In this document: one piece after another, positions 5,680 through 16,117 of the stretch | Layout of the letters: every line of letters begins with the position of its first letter | How positions within the stretch are numbered: the first letter of the stretch is position 1 | Assembly: GCA_016208645.1 (NCBI GenBank) | Contig: JACQXP010000221.1 | Span: 1-18,409, forward strand | DNA: 18,409 nucleotides | Origin: Candidatus Methylomirabilota bacterium | GTDB lineage: Bacteria > Methylomirabilota > Methylomirabilia > Methylomirabilales > 2-02-FULL-66-22 | Reading direction: 5' to 3' | Position numbers and translations under genes: made by a program | The notes under the pieces: generated by a model | Database searches by the model: none | What the model was told of the DNA's origin: nothing | The model's input: only the letters and a program-made list of their open reading frames with translations

Positions 5680-7576
5680 TCACCGTCCGAACCAGCGCGG
5701 CAGCAGGGTCGTGAGGGGCGGCAGATAGGTGATCAACAGCACGCCGATCACCAGCACGCATTGCATCGGGATGACAGCGCGAGAGATCTGGAGCACGGGT
5801 TTGTCGAACCGATACGAGGACAGAAAGATGTTGATGCCTACCGTCGGGGTCAGCAGTCCCAGCTCCATGTTCGCCAGAAAAATGATGCCCAGGTGGATGG
5901 GGTCAATGCCGTAGGCCAGGCCCAGCGGCACGATGAGCGGGACCACCACCACGATGGCCGAATACATGTCCATCACACAACCCACTGCCAGCAGGACCAG
6001 GTTGACCGCGAGCAGGAAGGCGTACTTCGACTTCACCGCGCCGGTGACCCATTCGGCCGCGCGGGCGGGAATCTGGGCGTCGATCAGGTAATTGGTGAAC
6101 CCCAGCGCCACGCCCAAAATGAGCAGCACGCCACCCACCAAGAGACCACAATCCGCCATGACGCGCGGGATCTCTCGCGCCCGCTTGAAATCGCGGTAGA
6201 CGAAGGTTTCCACCACGAAGGCATACAGCGCCGTGACCGCCGCCGCTTCGACCGGCGTGGCGAACCCGCCAAACAACGCGACCAGCGCCACGACGGGCAG
6301 CAGCAGTTCCCATTTGGCGGCCCAAATGGCGCGCCCCGCTTCTCCGCGGTCAAACGCGGGCCGGCCGGCTTCTTCTTTCGGCCCCAGGCGAATGCCCAAC
6401 CAGGCGGCCATACCTACCAACAGCAACCCTGGGCCGAGGCCGCCGAGAAACATTTTTTCGATGGTCACGCCGCCAGCCTTGGCGTTGAGGCTGGCCACAA
6501 TGGCGTAGAGAATCAACGGCAGTGAAGGCGGGAACAGCAGCCCGAGACCGCCAGATCCGGTGAGCAATCCCAAGGTGGAACGCTCCGAATACCCCGCGCC
6601 CATCAGCACCGGCATCAGCAGCCCGCCCAATGCGAGAATCGTCACGCCCGACGCGCCGGTGAATGATGTGAAAAATGTGCACGCTAGAACCGTGACGATC
6701 GCCGGCCCGCCGCGGAATTGTCCCAACAAGGCTTGAAAGACCCGGACCAGCCGTTTCGATGCGCCGCCCTCCGCCAGGAAATACCCGGCCAGAGTGAACA
6801 GCGGGACCGTCGGCAGCGTGGGGTTGGTCACCAACGAATAATGGGTGAGCGAAATGGAAGCGATGGGCAGGTCTTGCCCCCAAAACAGAATCAGCGCCGC
6901 GCCGCCCAACAGCACAAAGATCGGCGCGCCGAGAACGACGGCCAGCAGCAGCGCCAACAGGGCGGGCAGGACCAGCGTGTCGGGCGCGATCGGCGGCTGG
7001 AGTCCTGTCCACACCACGCCGCCGGCCAGCAGCAGCGCGACCAGCCGTCCGCGCCAGCTTTCCGCCGCACGCCAAAGCAAACGGAGCGCAATCACGCCGA
7101 AACTCAAGGGCATGACCAACTGGATGGTCCACAGTGGAATGCCGTACGCCAGAATCTTGCCGGCGTCTGTTTCCGCCTGCACCAGTTGCGCCGCTGCCAC
7201 GCAGAGAAACACGCTGATGCCCGCGGCAAAGGCACTGCTAAAGACGCGCGCATACACCTGCCGCCGCCCTTTGAGAAAATCTATCAAGGTCGAGAGCGTG
7301 AGCAGGCGGCGTTCGCGCGCCGCCAGCGCCCCACCCAGCAGTCCGATGAGCAGCGTCAAATGTTGCTGAAAGGCGGTCGCGCCGCTGATGCCGGTTTGGA
7401 ACAATTTGCGCAGGCAATTTGCGCAGGACGATTTCCCCCAGCGGCAGGAGCACCAAGGCGGCCAGCGTGAGCGAGACCAGGAGGTTTTCGATGTCCCGCA
7501 GCCAGCGGCGCCAGCCTTCGCCTGCCGGGGCGGGCTGAACCGGGCCGGATCCATCGCTGCGGTTCCCGCCCATCAT
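5680..7576 (-). pseudogene. TRAP transporter fused DctQ-DctM permease, frameshifted by a 13-bp duplication
   Basis: The gene starts at ATG 7576, overlapping the dctP stop by 4 bp (ATGA). Its first ~55 codons encode a DctQ start (ENLLVSLTLAALVLLPLGE, then IVLRKL). The frame is then lost at a tandem 13-bp repeat (7402-7427). The rest resumes in another frame: FQTGISGATAFQQHLTLL completes DctQ, and a full DctM follows with about 12 membrane helices (TFFTSFTGASGVTILALGG, LLTGSGGLGLLFPPSLP, NMELGLLTPTVGINIF). Removing one repeat copy gives exactly 628 codons including the stop, with LRKLFQTGI joined smoothly. The product would be the integral-membrane part of a secondary transporter for C4-dicarboxylate-like or other organic anions, fed by DctP. 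With the shift, only the DctM body could be made from an internal start. It could also be an assembly error. Confidence 0.87.
7402..7427. repeat. 13-bp tandem duplication inside dctQM
   Basis: CAATTTGCGCAGG occurs at 7402-7414 and 7415-7427 with no mismatch. Since 13 is not a multiple of three it shifts the dctQM frame. With one copy deleted, the minus strand reads IVLRKLFQTG continuously. Confidence 0.95.
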
Positions 7577-8718
7577 TTTTTGTCCCCTTGCCGCGCGGCG
7601 CGGTAGGCTTTCAGTTGTTTGACCACCTCGTCGAACATGTCCCCCGGAACGATCACCCCGCGGATTTTAGGATACGCCGCCTCCACCTCCCGCCGCCACT
7701 CGGCCTCGACGTCCGGGGGGACCGCGTGGACCCTCAAGCCGCGCTTGCGCATGGCCTCGACCGATTCCACGCTCTCGCGCCGGCCGTCGGCCTTCATGAG
7801 CTTGCCGGTCTCCGTGGCCGCCTTGCGCAAGGCGTCCCGCCCCTCCAGGGGTATGGCGTCCCAGGTCTTTTTGGTAATGACCGTCGCGCCGACTAGCGGC
7901 GCCCAGGGCAGATCGAGCATGTGGGGCGCCGCGCCATCCACCTGGCCGGCCAAGGCGATGCTCGGCGGCAACGGGACCGCGCTGATCAAGCCGGTTTGCA
8001 GGTTGGGCAGGATGTCCACCGTCTCCAACGGGACGGGATTTAGGCCCACCGAGCGGTAGATGTCTACGTCGGCGGCGCTGCCGGCCCAGACGAACAATTT
8101 GCTCTTCCTCAAATCGTCGGGGCGGATCACCGGCTGTTTGGAAAAGAACCGCACCCAGCCGGTATCGCCCCAAAACAGCACCACGAATCCCTTTTCCTCC
8201 AAGCGCTTTTCCAGCATCGGTTGCAGCTTCTCGCCGATGTAATCCACTTCCTCCAGCGAGCGGAACATCAGCGGCAGGTTTTGGAGGCCGGTGACGGCCG
8301 GCTCGATCTCCGCCAGGCCCACCGCGGTCAGCATCCCAGCCTGCAACTGGCCCAACCTCATGCGGCGAACCATGTCGGCCTCGCTGCCCATCGTGCCGTC
8401 GGGATAAATGGTCAGCAGCACGCCCCCGCCCGGCGCTTGCCGCCATTGTTCGCCCATGGCTTGAAGGTGTTTGTAATACGAGGAGCCTCTCGGGGCGAGC
8501 GTACCCAGCCGCACTCTCACCGGGCCGCCGGCGCCGAAGACGCGGTCGAGGGAGCCCAACGCGCCGCCCAGGCCCAAGGCCAGCGCGGCGGGTAGAAATT
8601 GTCTTCGCGCGAGTCCGTTCATTCTCGTTGTCTTCTGTGACGCCAATCCATTCGCACTGGTTGCAACCGTCGGGAACGGTTCCTTTGGCTGCGACTTCGC
8701 CGTGCTGTGGCTTTCCAT
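7573..8718 (-). CDS. TRAP transporter substrate-binding protein DctP family, twin-arginine signal
   Basis: This is a periplasmic solute receptor of 381 aa. A twin-arginine signal lies at RRQFLPAALALGLGGALG (RR at residues 38-39), and the mature part begins near VRVRLGTLAPRGSSYYKH. DctP hallmarks follow: IYPDGTMGSEADMVRRM, GLQNLPLMFRSLEEVDYI, then WAGSAADVDIYRSVGLNPV and LQTGLISAVPLPPSIALAG. I chose the ATG at 8718 because GAGG lies 8 nt upstream. The ATG at 8622 gives a shorter, more typical signal peptide but has only a weak ribosome site. ATG 8736 overlaps the tatT stop. It is preceded by tatT and followed by dctQM with a 4-bp overlap, so the operon encodes one transporter. The long arginine-preceding region is unusual for Sec and argues for Tat export. 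Confidence 0.9.
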   Translation of the reverse strand: MESHSTAKSQPKEPFPTVATSANGLASQKTTRMNGLARRQFLPAALALGLGGALGSLDRVFGAGGPVRVRLGTLAPRGSSYYKHLQAMGEQWRQAPGGGVLLTIYPDGTMGSEADMVRRMRLGQLQAGMLTAVGLAEIEPAVTGLQNLPLMFRSLEEVDYIGEKLQPMLEKRLEEKGFVVLFWGDTGWVRFFSKQPVIRPDDLRKSKLFVWAGSAADVDIYRSVGLNPVPLETVDILPNLQTGLISAVPLPPSIALAGQVDGAAPHMLDLPWAPLVGATVITKKTWDAIPLEGRDALRKAATETGKLMKADGRRESVESVEAMRKRGLRVHAVPPDVEAEWRREVEAAYPKIRGVIVPGDMFDEVVKQLKAYRAARQGDKK

Positions 8719-8728
8719 GTGGCGCGCC

Positions 8729-9667
8729 TCACTCATTCTCAATCAAGAACAATTCTGCTTTCCGCGACAGGAGCCAGCGCGCTCGGCGCTGCATGACCAC
8801 ATTCAGGGGCCGCGTGTCTGGGTTGGTGTCGGGATTGATGATCAGCGCCCGGCTGAGCAGCGACTCAAATTCGTTCACGTCCTGCGTTTTCACCGCCACC
8901 GCTTCCGCCAGAGCCACCAGGGGCGAGGCGTCTTTCCCCTCCGAGAGCGCCAGCGCCCGCTCGAAATGTTCGCGGGCACGCGCCGCGGGATCGCCGGGCG
9001 CGCCCTGGCGGCTCATTTCGTACGTGACCAGAAACGTGTGAATCGCCCCGCGACCGTAACTTTCGTCCAGTTCCAGCGCCCGGTCCATCAAGGCTTCCAT
9101 GGCCGGAATCTGCGCGACGAGTTCAGGGTTGTCCTTGGAAAGGGAGATGGCCGCTGCCCACGCGGTCGCGGTCCAATACAGGAGCGGCACATCAGCCCTG
9201 GTGGCGGCGCGCACCGCGACTCTGGCATTGGCCAGCAAGGTATTGGGAAAGCCGGGGTGATTCACTTCCAGACCGCGCAACCCGTAAGTGCGCGCGCGCA
9301 GGTACAGGCGCCTGGCCCGCGTCCGCAACGCCTCGGCGGCGGCCAGGTCGCGCGCCTCCAGCTCGTCGGCCTCCTGTTGCACGAAGGCAAAGGCATATTG
9401 TGTAAACCCGCTCGCCGCGGCGGACAGCAGGCCTTGGTGCTGCGGGCTCTCTGCCAGCAAACTCTCCAGGAGCTTGAGACTGAAGGGGGCCGCCGCCTTG
9501 ACCAGATCCGGGTCCTCATCGCTGGCCAGGGTCGTGCCGCTGTGGGCGACGGCGTTGGCGAACTGATTGAGGGCATAGCGGCGCAGCAGCGAGCAGCCGC
9601 TGCCGGCGATCCACACCAGCAGCAGCAGGACCAGTAGCGCCCGCAGTCTATTCGTCCCGGTCCCCAT
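8729..9667 (-). CDS. TRAP transporter-associated TatT-family protein (lipoprotein-like)
   Basis: This 312-aa protein has an N-terminal hydrophobic segment (residues 8-21) ending at IAGSGC, with C25 as candidate lipidated cysteine; the lipobox is not ideal. The rest is all-helical and TPR-like: SLKLLESLLAESPQH, ALRTRARRLYLRARTYGLRG, then PLLYWTATAWAAAISLSKDN and ARAREHFERALALSEG. This matches the TatT (T-component) family that accompanies some TRAP transporters and forms a periplasmic trimer near the DctP protein. The ATG at 9667 has AGGTGG 6 nt upstream; a TTG six codons earlier is less likely. It is the first gene of the operon and its end overlaps the possible upstream dctP start. A role in handing the ligand to DctP is known for relatives only. 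Confidence 0.82.
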   Translation of the reverse strand: MGTGTNRLRALLVLLLLVWIAGSGCSLLRRYALNQFANAVAHSGTTLASDEDPDLVKAAAPFSLKLLESLLAESPQHQGLLSAAASGFTQYAFAFVQQEADELEARDLAAAEALRTRARRLYLRARTYGLRGLEVNHPGFPNTLLANARVAVRAATRADVPLLYWTATAWAAAISLSKDNPELVAQIPAMEALMDRALELDESYGRGAIHTFLVTYEMSRQGAPGDPAARAREHFERALALSEGKDASPLVALAEAVAVKTQDVNEFESLLSRALIINPDTNPDTRPLNVVMQRRARWLLSRKAELFLIENE

Positions 9668-10114
9668 CCTGCGCCACCTCACCAATCCGTCTTGCCTGAG
9701 CCCCTACTTTGAGGACCCCAGTTCCCACGGGATCTCCCGAATCCGTGCCGCCCGATCTCGCACCAGCACCAATCGCTCGAGACATCACCGGGCGCGAACT
9801 GAAGGCTACCTGACCTCAACGCTCGGGTCAAGTCGCGCCGGGCACAGTCATGTCTTTTCGAGACGCTGAGTAGCGCCGGAGGACCCCCTTCCTAATCTCC
9901 TGAAGAATCGAGGCTGCCTTCACGAAGAAGGAGAGGGCCTACCGCCCTCGCAGACATGAGATGGGACGGAACGAGGAAGAAGTTCCGAACGCCCTGCCTC
10001 GCGGCGCCTCCATCTGTTGATGGCGTGTAGACATGAGTGGAAGGCCTGGACCAACCATTGGCGAGGGGGGAGCCCGCAGGCTCGGCATTGTCAACTCAAA
10101 ACCATTCCAACTGA
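9668..10114. other. intergenic region with no recognised gene
   Basis: About 450 bp between tatT and the repeat element after thrC. All frames are short and I see no family signal. It holds the tatT promoter candidate and a small hairpin GAGGGC-ctacc-GCCCTC (9933-9949) without a T-run. It may contain the worn remains of a gene. Confidence 0.4.
9803..9831 (-). promoter_or_regulatory. weak promoter candidate for the TRAP operon
   Basis: On minus, TTGACC (9831-9826) is 17 bp from TAGCCT (9808-9803). The -35 is good (5 of 6) but the -10 is poor (3 of 6). It would give a leader of about 130 nt before tatT. Confidence 0.3.
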
Positions 10115-10241
10115 GAGCGTTCGGGAGTTCGGGGCACCCACGCCACTGCGGTGGGTGCCCACCGCGGTGCCGTGGGTCCCGAGGGTTCGGTTGTACTTTT
10201 CGGCCCCGAACAACCGAACGCCCGAACCACCGAACGCTTTT
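10115..10241. repeat. palindromic octamer element after thrC
   Basis: The element is bounded by AGCGTTCGG (10116-10124) and its exact complement CCGAACGCT (10230-10238), followed by TTT up to the thrC stop codon. Next to the right end are four octamers of form NNCCGAAC (10204-10235). The centre has a perfect 10-bp stem GGGCACCCAC (10132-10141) with GTGGGTGCCC (10151-10160), overlapped by a self-complementary CACCGCGGTG. A second member of the family lies at 14957-15032. It may stabilise or terminate mRNA 3' ends as REP-type elements do; this is inferred. Confidence 0.75.
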
Positions 10242-11302
10242 CAGTCGGAGATTCCCATCGCCTTGAGGACGGCGACCATATCCGCCTCGACGCTGGCCGG
10301 TTTCGGCGAGCGCTTCACCGCGGTATCCGGATCCTTCAGCCCGTGCCCGGTCAGGACGCAGACGATCCGGTCGCTGGGACTGAACCCGTGCGCCTTCGCC
10401 CACCTAGCTAGGCCCGCCACGGAGGCCGCCGAGGCCGCCTCGCAGAAGACGCCCTCCATCCGGGCCAGCAGGCTGTAGGCGTCCAGGATCTCCTCGTCCG
10501 ACACCATGTCGATCTGGCCCTGAGATTGCTGCGCCGCCTCCAGCGCCCCCTTCCAGCTGGCAGGGTTGCCGATCCGGATGGCGGAGGCGATCGTCTCCGG
10601 ACGCTCGACCACCTGCCCCCGGACGATGGGCGCCGCCCCCTCCGCCTGCCAGCCGATCATGCGGGGCAGGCGGCTGACCCTGCCCGCCCGGTGGTATTCG
10701 CGGAAGCCCCGCCAGTAGGCCGTGATGTTCCCGGCGTTCCCCACCGGGATGAACAGGTGGCTCGGCGCCTCGCCCAACTGGTCGCAGACCTCGAAGGCCG
10801 CCGTCTTCTGTCCCTCCAGCCGATCGGGATTCAGCGAGTTCACCAGGATGATGGGGTGTTTCTGCGAGATGTCGCGCACAATCTTCAGCGCGTCGTCGAA
10901 GTTTCCCCGGATCTGGAGGACGCTGGCCCCGTGGAACATGGCCTGGGACAGCTTGCCCAGGGCGATCTTCCCCTCGGGAATCAGCACGAAGGCCTTGAGG
11001 CCCGCCCGCGCCGCGTACGCCGCCGCCGAGGCCGAGGTGTTGCCGGTCGAGGCGCAGATGACCGCCTGCGCCCCCCGCTCCACTGCCTTGCTCATGGCCA
11101 GGGTCATGCCCCGGTCCTTGAAGGACCCGGTCGGATTGGCGCCCTCGTACTTCAGGTACACCTCGCACGGGAGCCCGAGGTGCCGCCCCAGCCGGTCCGC
11201 CGGGATGAGCGGGGTGTTCCCCTCGTTCAGGGTGACGATCGGGGTCGTCTCGCCGACCGACAGGAATTCGCGATACCGATGGATCAGACCGCTCCACGCC
11301 AT
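10241..11302 (-). CDS. thrC: threonine synthase
   Basis: This enzyme converts O-phosphohomoserine to threonine with pyridoxal phosphate in the cytosol. The 353-aa sequence is of the short, plain type. NEGNTPLIPADRLG lies at the N-terminus, and the PLP lysine is K62 in GANPTGSFKDRGMT. ICASTGNTSASAAAYAARAG follows, the phosphate-binding loop is IPVGNAGNI, and the C-terminus contains FCEAASAASVAGLA and VLTGHGLKDPD. The ATG at 11302 has GAAGG about 8 nt upstream. It follows hom by about 63 bp on the same strand, so the two consecutive threonine-branch enzymes are probably co-expressed; no kinase (thrB) is in the window. Its stop abuts a palindromic repeat element. Confidence 0.96.
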   Translation of the reverse strand: MAWSGLIHRYREFLSVGETTPIVTLNEGNTPLIPADRLGRHLGLPCEVYLKYEGANPTGSFKDRGMTLAMSKAVERGAQAVICASTGNTSASAAAYAARAGLKAFVLIPEGKIALGKLSQAMFHGASVLQIRGNFDDALKIVRDISQKHPIILVNSLNPDRLEGQKTAAFEVCDQLGEAPSHLFIPVGNAGNITAYWRGFREYHRAGRVSRLPRMIGWQAEGAAPIVRGQVVERPETIASAIRIGNPASWKGALEAAQQSQGQIDMVSDEEILDAYSLLARMEGVFCEAASAASVAGLARWAKAHGFSPSDRIVCVLTGHGLKDPDTAVKRSPKPASVEADMVAVLKAMGISD

Positions 11303-11340
11303 GCCTGTACCTTCATCAGCCAGCCTTTCCTCGGGCCTCT

Positions 11341-11361
11341 CGGCTCTCGGCTCTCGGCTCT
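11341..11361. repeat. heptamer array CGGCTCT x3 between hom and thrC
   Basis: Three perfect copies of CGGCTCT (AGAGCCG on minus) at 11341-11347, 11348-11354 and 11355-11361, with degenerate copies towards 11332. The array begins 4 bp after the hom stop on minus and fills most of the gap to thrC. Confidence 0.85.
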
Positions 11362-11365
11362 TTGA

Positions 11366-12664
11366 TCAGTCCTCGGCCCCCTCGACCCGGATACAAACCG
11401 TATCCTGGGCGACCGCGTCGAGATGGTTGATCCGCTTCAGGGCCTTTTGCATGTCGCCCTCCACCGCCTCGTGGGTCAGCATGACCACGGGGACGGCTGC
11501 CTGCTCGGCGCGGCCCTTCTGGATGACGGAGGCGATGCTGATCTGGTTCTCGCCCAAGACACCGGAGACCAGGGACAGGACGCCCGGCTTGTCCAGCGCC
11601 ATGACCCGGAGGTAATACCGGCTCCGGATGCGCTCCATGGGCCGCAACCCCGCGCCCTCGGCCATCGCCCCGGTGGGGAGCAGGGAGACGCGGGAGGGTC
11701 GGTGAAAGATGATGTTGTGGGCGATCTCCACGATATCCGCCACCACCGAGGAGGCCGTGGGCATCTGCCCCGCCCCCCGGCCCGAGAACATCAGCGAGCC
11801 GGCCGAATCGCCGCGGATGTGCACGGCGTTGTACACCCCGCCCACCGAGGCCAGCAGGTGGGTGTCCGGGATCATGGTGGGGTGCACCCGCACCTCCAGT
11901 TCCCCCGAATCCTCCTTGGCGATGGCCAGGAGTTTGATGCGGTACCCCAGCTCCCGCGCGAAGGCGATGTCCACGGCGTCGACCTTCTGGATGCCCTCGA
12001 TGTAGATGTCGGAGAAGCGGATGTATCCGTTGTAGGCCAGGGAGGCCAGGATCTGGAGCTTGTGGGCCGCGTCCAGGCCGCCCACGTCCAGGGTCGGGTC
12101 CGCCTCGGCGTAGCCCTTGGCCTGGGCCTCGGCCAGCACCTCGGCGAAGGGTTGGCCGGTCTCGGTCATCTTGGTCAGGATGTAGTTCGTGGTCCCGTTG
12201 ACGATGCCCATGATGGACTCGATCTGGTTCGCCACCAGGCCCTCGCGCACCGACCGGATGATGGGGATGGCCCCACACACGCTGGCCTCGAAGCCCAGAT
12301 CCACCCGCTTCGCCGCGGCCGCCTGGTAGATCTCCAGACCGTGCTCGGCCAGCAGGGCCTTGTTGGCCGTGACCAGGTGCTTCCCCTTCTCCACCGCCTC
12401 CAGGCAGAGCGTCCGGGCCACGCTGGTCCCGCCGATCAGCTCCACCACGATATCCACCTGTGGGTCGTTGATCACCTCCATGGCATCGCCGGTAAGCAGC
12501 TTGGAATCCACGGCAATCCGGGGCGTGCCCGTCTCGGCGATCCGGCGGATGCGCAGCCGCGCCCCGACTCGCCGGTCCAACAGGGCGGCATGGTCCTGGA
12601 GGAGCTTCACTACGCCCGATCCGACCGTGCCCATCCCCAGGATGCCGATGTTGATGGTTTTCAT
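11366..12664 (-). CDS. hom: homoserine dehydrogenase with C-terminal ACT domain
   Basis: This enzyme reduces aspartate semialdehyde to homoserine with NAD(P)H, at the branch point for threonine and methionine. The 432 residues start with the Rossmann motif GILGMGTVGSGV (7-18), then ELIGGTSVA and VTANKALLAEHG. The family signature is GYAEADPTLDVGGLDAAHKL. A C-terminal ACT domain (about 350-425, RVMALDKPGVLSLVSGVLG) normally senses threonine, so feedback inhibition is likely. The ATG at 12664 has GAGGGG with 6-nt spacing. It lies 33 bp after purL and about 63 bp before thrC. No aspartokinase fusion is present. Length and domain order are standard. Confidence 0.97.
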   Translation of the reverse strand: MKTINIGILGMGTVGSGVVKLLQDHAALLDRRVGARLRIRRIAETGTPRIAVDSKLLTGDAMEVINDPQVDIVVELIGGTSVARTLCLEAVEKGKHLVTANKALLAEHGLEIYQAAAAKRVDLGFEASVCGAIPIIRSVREGLVANQIESIMGIVNGTTNYILTKMTETGQPFAEVLAEAQAKGYAEADPTLDVGGLDAAHKLQILASLAYNGYIRFSDIYIEGIQKVDAVDIAFARELGYRIKLLAIAKEDSGELEVRVHPTMIPDTHLLASVGGVYNAVHIRGDSAGSLMFSGRGAGQMPTASSVVADIVEIAHNIIFHRPSRVSLLPTGAMAEGAGLRPMERIRSRYYLRVMALDKPGVLSLVSGVLGENQISIASVIQKGRAEQAAVPVVMLTHEAVEGDMQKALKRINHLDAVAQDTVCIRVEGAED

Positions 12665-12697
12665 TGGGATCCCCTCGTCAGATGGCGAACGCCGGGT

Positions 12698-14920
<2,223 letters not shown>

Positions 14921-14956
14921 TCCTGGTCACCAGTAATGCGATCAATCAAGTTCAAG

Positions 14957-15032
14957 AGCGTTCGGCAGGTCGGCAGTTCGAGTGTTCGGTAGTTCCCTCG
15001 GACCCGGAACGACCGAACGCCCGAACGCTTTT
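14957..15032. repeat. palindromic octamer element between purQ and purL
   Basis: This has the same ends as the element after thrC: AGCGTTCGG (14957-14965) and CCGAACGCT (15021-15029) followed by TTT. Internal octamers of form GTTCGNNN occupy the left arm (14976-14995), and NNCCGAAC octamers the right arm (15011-15026). The two arms can fold into one long imperfect hairpin. On minus it lies 18 bp after the purQ stop. It could reduce or tune purL expression relative to purS-purQ. Confidence 0.75.
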
Positions 15033-15050
15033 CGGGTGCGGCCCCTTGGC

Positions 15051-15746
15051 TCAGCGCGGGAGCGCGCCCGCCAGGAGCCCCTCGAACAGGACCCGGCCGT
15101 CCTCGGAGCCCAGCAGGGTCTCGCTCGCCCGCTCGGGGTGCGGCATGAGCCCCAGGACGTTGCGTCCCTCGTTGCAGATCCCCGCGATGTTCTCCAGGGA
15201 TCCGTTCGGGTTCGCCTCGTCGGTGATCTGCCCGTCCGGCGTGGCGTACCGGAAGACGATCTGCCCGTTGCTCCGCAGCTTGGCCAGGGTCTGGGGGGGC
15301 GCGGAATACCGTCCCTCCCCGTGGGAGATCGGAATCTTCAGCACCTGGCCAGGCCTGGACGTCCGCGTGAACGGCGTGTCGCGACGCTCCGTCCGGATGT
15401 GGACCCAGCGGCACCGGTACTGGAGCGAATCGTTGCGCAGCAGCGCCCCGGGGAGCAGCCCCGCCTCGCACAGGATCTGGAACCCGTTGCAGCTCCCCAT
15501 GACGGGCCCGCCATTCCTGGCGAACCGGACCACCGCGTCCATGATGGGCGAAAAGCGGGCGATGGCCCCGCAGCGCAGGTAGTCCCCGTGGGCGAATCCC
15601 CCCGGCAGGATCAGGCAGTCGTATCCCGCCACCGAGGTCTCCTTGTGCCAGAGGTAGCCCCACTCCACCTGGAGCACGTCCTGGAAGACGTGGGCGAAAT
15701 CCTGGTGGCTCCACGTCCCCGGGAAGATCAGGACCCCCCACTTCAT
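15051..15746 (-). CDS. purQ: phosphoribosylformylglycinamidine synthase I, glutaminase subunit
   Basis: A class-I glutamine amidotransferase of 231 aa that hydrolyses glutamine and passes ammonia to PurL. The nucleophile is C86 in GPVMGSCNGFQIL. The oxyanion loop is LILPGGFAHGDYLR, and the His-Glu pair lies in LMPHPERASE near the C-terminus. The start MKWGVLIFPGT at 15746 overlaps the purS stop in the form ATGA, giving translational coupling; an upstream in-frame extension merely reads through purS out of phase. The N-terminal loop reads GTWSHQD where many PurQ proteins have GSNCD, a mild departure away from the catalytic triad. It pairs with PurS and PurL in the PurLQS complex. Confidence 0.96.
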   Translation of the reverse strand: MKWGVLIFPGTWSHQDFAHVFQDVLQVEWGYLWHKETSVAGYDCLILPGGFAHGDYLRCGAIARFSPIMDAVVRFARNGGPVMGSCNGFQILCEAGLLPGALLRNDSLQYRCRWVHIRTERRDTPFTRTSRPGQVLKIPISHGEGRYSAPPQTLAKLRSNGQIVFRYATPDGQITDEANPNGSLENIAGICNEGRNVLGLMPHPERASETLLGSEDGRVLFEGLLAGALPR

Positions 15747-15997
15747 CCCGCCACCTCGGTGATCCGGAAGACGTAGTCCTCGATGACCGGGTTGGCCAGG
15801 AGCTTCCGGCACATCTCGTCCACCTGGGTCTTGGCCTTGGCCGGATCCTGCTCGGCGAGCCGCAGCAGCATGAACTTTCCGATCCGGCAATCGGTCACCC
15901 CCGGGAAGCCCAGGGTGGCCAGGGCGCTCCTCACCGTGTCGCCCTGCGGGTCCAGGACACTCTTCTTGAGCGTGACGTGAATTTGCGCTTCGAGCAT
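15743..15997 (-). CDS. purS: phosphoribosylformylglycinamidine synthase subunit PurS
   Basis: This 84-aa small subunit bridges PurQ and PurL and helps channel ammonia. Its hallmarks are HVTLKKSVLDPQGDTVRSAL at the N-terminus, then GFPGVTDCRIGKFM and the helix DEMCRKLLANPVIEDYVF. The length is typical. I chose the ATG at 15997 because GAGGTG lies 4-5 nt upstream; an ATG at 16021 would add eight residues without a ribosome site. Its stop overlaps purQ by the ATGA arrangement. The 120-bp gap from purC contains a heptamer array. Confidence 0.95.
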   Translation of the reverse strand: MLEAQIHVTLKKSVLDPQGDTVRSALATLGFPGVTDCRIGKFMLLRLAEQDPAKAKTQVDEMCRKLLANPVIEDYVFRITEVAG

Positions 15998-16041
15998 GCG
16001 CACCTCACTGCGGTCAGCCATCAGCTAATCAGCGGTTTACT

Positions 16042-16067
16042 GTTCAAGGTTCGAGGTTCGAGGTTCC
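16042..16067. repeat. heptamer array GTTCGAG between purC and purS
   Basis: Consecutive units GTTCAAG, GTTCGAG, GTTCGAG and a partial GTTCC at 16042-16067. A looser TCAGC-based repeat (about 16013-16033) lies beside it, overlapping the start-proximal side of purS. The unit is the same as in the array before purB, in the opposite orientation. Confidence 0.8.
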
Positions 16068-16117
16068 AACTGCAACACCGCGAACCGCAGCACCGCCGCA
16101 CGCGGCGCTCGGCGCCG

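Noticed and set aside
5614..6525. 303-codon open frame on plus
   Set aside because: Antisense to dctQM, dominated by Q/H/R/D; a shadow frame.
10132..10160. Rho-independent terminator after thrC
   Set aside because: The stem is strong, but no T-run follows it on the minus strand. It is part of a repeat element whose effect on termination is unknown.
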